A stretch of 64,000 bases of DNA from Armigeres subalbatus (lineage: Eukaryota; Arthropoda; Insecta; Diptera; Culicidae), in contig NC_085141.1 in NCBI RefSeq assembly GCF_024139115.2, positions 135,283,822 to 135,347,821 of the forward strand. Reading direction: 5' to 3'. The notes beneath the pieces are model-generated. The model was not told where the DNA came from. It worked only from the letters and a program-made list of their open reading frames with translations, and did no database searches. This document shows positions 63,233 to 64,000 of the stretch, one piece after another. The stretch's first letter is position 1. Each line of letters opens with the position of its first letter. Position numbers and translations under genes: made by a program.

Positions 63233-64000
63233 TTACTCATGATCTACATCTGGCATATCGGTTACTTTAGCGGCAATACCTTCGCTAAATTCACAATTTA
63301 ATACAGCCACTGAAGCCTCCATTGCATCGAGAAATAATTCCCTTAATCGCTCTCGCGGTTCCAGTGAATCGATGCGCATCTTGAGATGTGCCATTTTAAG
63401 GCATAGTTTCTTTTGAACTGTTTCTACAGCCAAGAACGCCTCCTTAGCAGCTGCTCCCCAAATGTTGCATTGACATTATGAGCGATGACCAATCCACGTT
63501 TGATATGCTGGATTCTTGCGCCGTCTTTTGCTTTGAAGAGGTGTTGCAGATGTTCTGGTGGGGCAGAGCTTTTCATGGACCCTTGTGAATGAGCAGGTGA
63601 CGATAATATTGCTGATGCCCACATCGTCCAAACGATTTCATGCGCATCCCATCGATCCCCATGCTCCCTGCGTAGATCGCGAGATAACTCAACCACAATC
63701 TGAGTTGATGCTGCACCAGATTTGTCACGATTTGAGGGATCAATCAAATGTTGTTTAACAGTGGTAAAGATTTTTCTCGAGCTTACTGATAGCGAATACA
63801 CATGAAGTAAAACATGGATTTCCTTGTCCCTCCAGCTGTGTAGCAAATTGGTTGTTATCTTGTCGAGCATAGTGTACTTCCTGTTTTGATTCTCATAAAA
63901 AATTGCAAATTTGCTGAAATCGCTTTCCTCCGATTCCTCCTTATCTGACCACTTCGGAACAGTACTTCCATCTTCTTGCTGGTGAAACACAACTTCGCGA
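63233..64000 (-). CDS. Unrecognised ORF convergent with the DD34E transposase (partial, one frameshift)
   Basis: Open on the minus strand from the window edge to TAA at 63233-63235, except for a one-base shift near 63445 where FGEQLLRRR should continue as AAAKEAFLAVETV. About 255 residues visible. Not low complexity: mixed acidic/basic helices, WSDKEESEESDFSKFAIFYE, LHSWRDKEIHVLLHVYSL, GDRWDAHEIVWTMWASAI and a C-terminal helix RERLRELFLDAMEASVAVLN. AATAAA on the minus strand at 63152-63147 is its likely poly(A) site. No family recognised. It may be an accessory ORF of the transposon or an unrelated gene. Confidence 0.6.

Noticed and set aside
1..64000. Endogenous RNA-virus fragments, common in Aedes genomes
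   Set aside because: I looked for polymerase, nucleoprotein and glycoprotein motifs on both strands and recognised none; all RT-like matches belong to retrotransposons.

Overview
This window looks like nuclear DNA of a culicine mosquito, most likely Aedes. The reasons are a kinase gene with widely spaced short exons, and dense, mostly dead transposable elements: Feilai-type SINEs ending in AAG repeats, RTE-, I- and R1-like LINEs, Ty3/gypsy remnants, DD37E and DD34E Tc1/mariner elements, Helitrons and many MITEs. No bacterial-style operon, rRNA or CRISPR array is present. Species-level assignment is inference.

Two host genes are supported. (1) A uridine-cytidine kinase gene on the + strand starts at 884. 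It has five constitutive coding exons (884-1000, 1240-1305, 1456-1792, 12659-12756, 12826-12874) and two alternative endings. One is a short terminal exon at 13313-13434. The other is exon 28679-28798 plus a probable last exon at 38411-38505. The predicted proteins are 262 and 293 aa. (2) The first coding exon of a likely secreted or membrane protein lies at 49984-50035. It follows a leader with several small uORFs and an Inr/DPE-type core promoter at about 49336. The rest of that gene is not visible.

Layout: 0.9-38.5 kb is the kinase gene, whose introns hold LINE fragments, a 51-bp satellite (3.4-4.3 kb), an RTE LINE (4.3-8.3 kb), a gypsy remnant (9-11.3 kb), MITEs and satellites (14.5-24 kb), tandem Helitrons (22.75-23.28 kb), two large non-coding TIR elements (24.4-27.6 kb), AT-rich foldbacks and degenerate 'GGAATTTCC' arrays (29-35 kb), and a LINE on the minus strand (34.9-36.8 kb). 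The 38.9-49.3 kb stretch is intergenic: an I-type LINE on the minus strand carrying a SINE that itself carries a MITE, a deleted gypsy element, and three RTE fragments. The 51-64 kb stretch, downstream of the second promoter, holds MITEs, a 52-bp satellite, a 399-bp near-perfect palindrome, foldback 'GGCCGAA' arrays, a mariner, a pogo-like MITE, and a DD34E transposase pseudogene facing an unrecognised convergent ORF that runs off the right edge.

The most striking pattern is eight different non-autonomous elements with exact 8-bp target duplications (hAT-like), none with a transposase. Two of them carry their own internal tandem arrays. Several nested insertions can be ordered because filled and empty sites both occur in this window.
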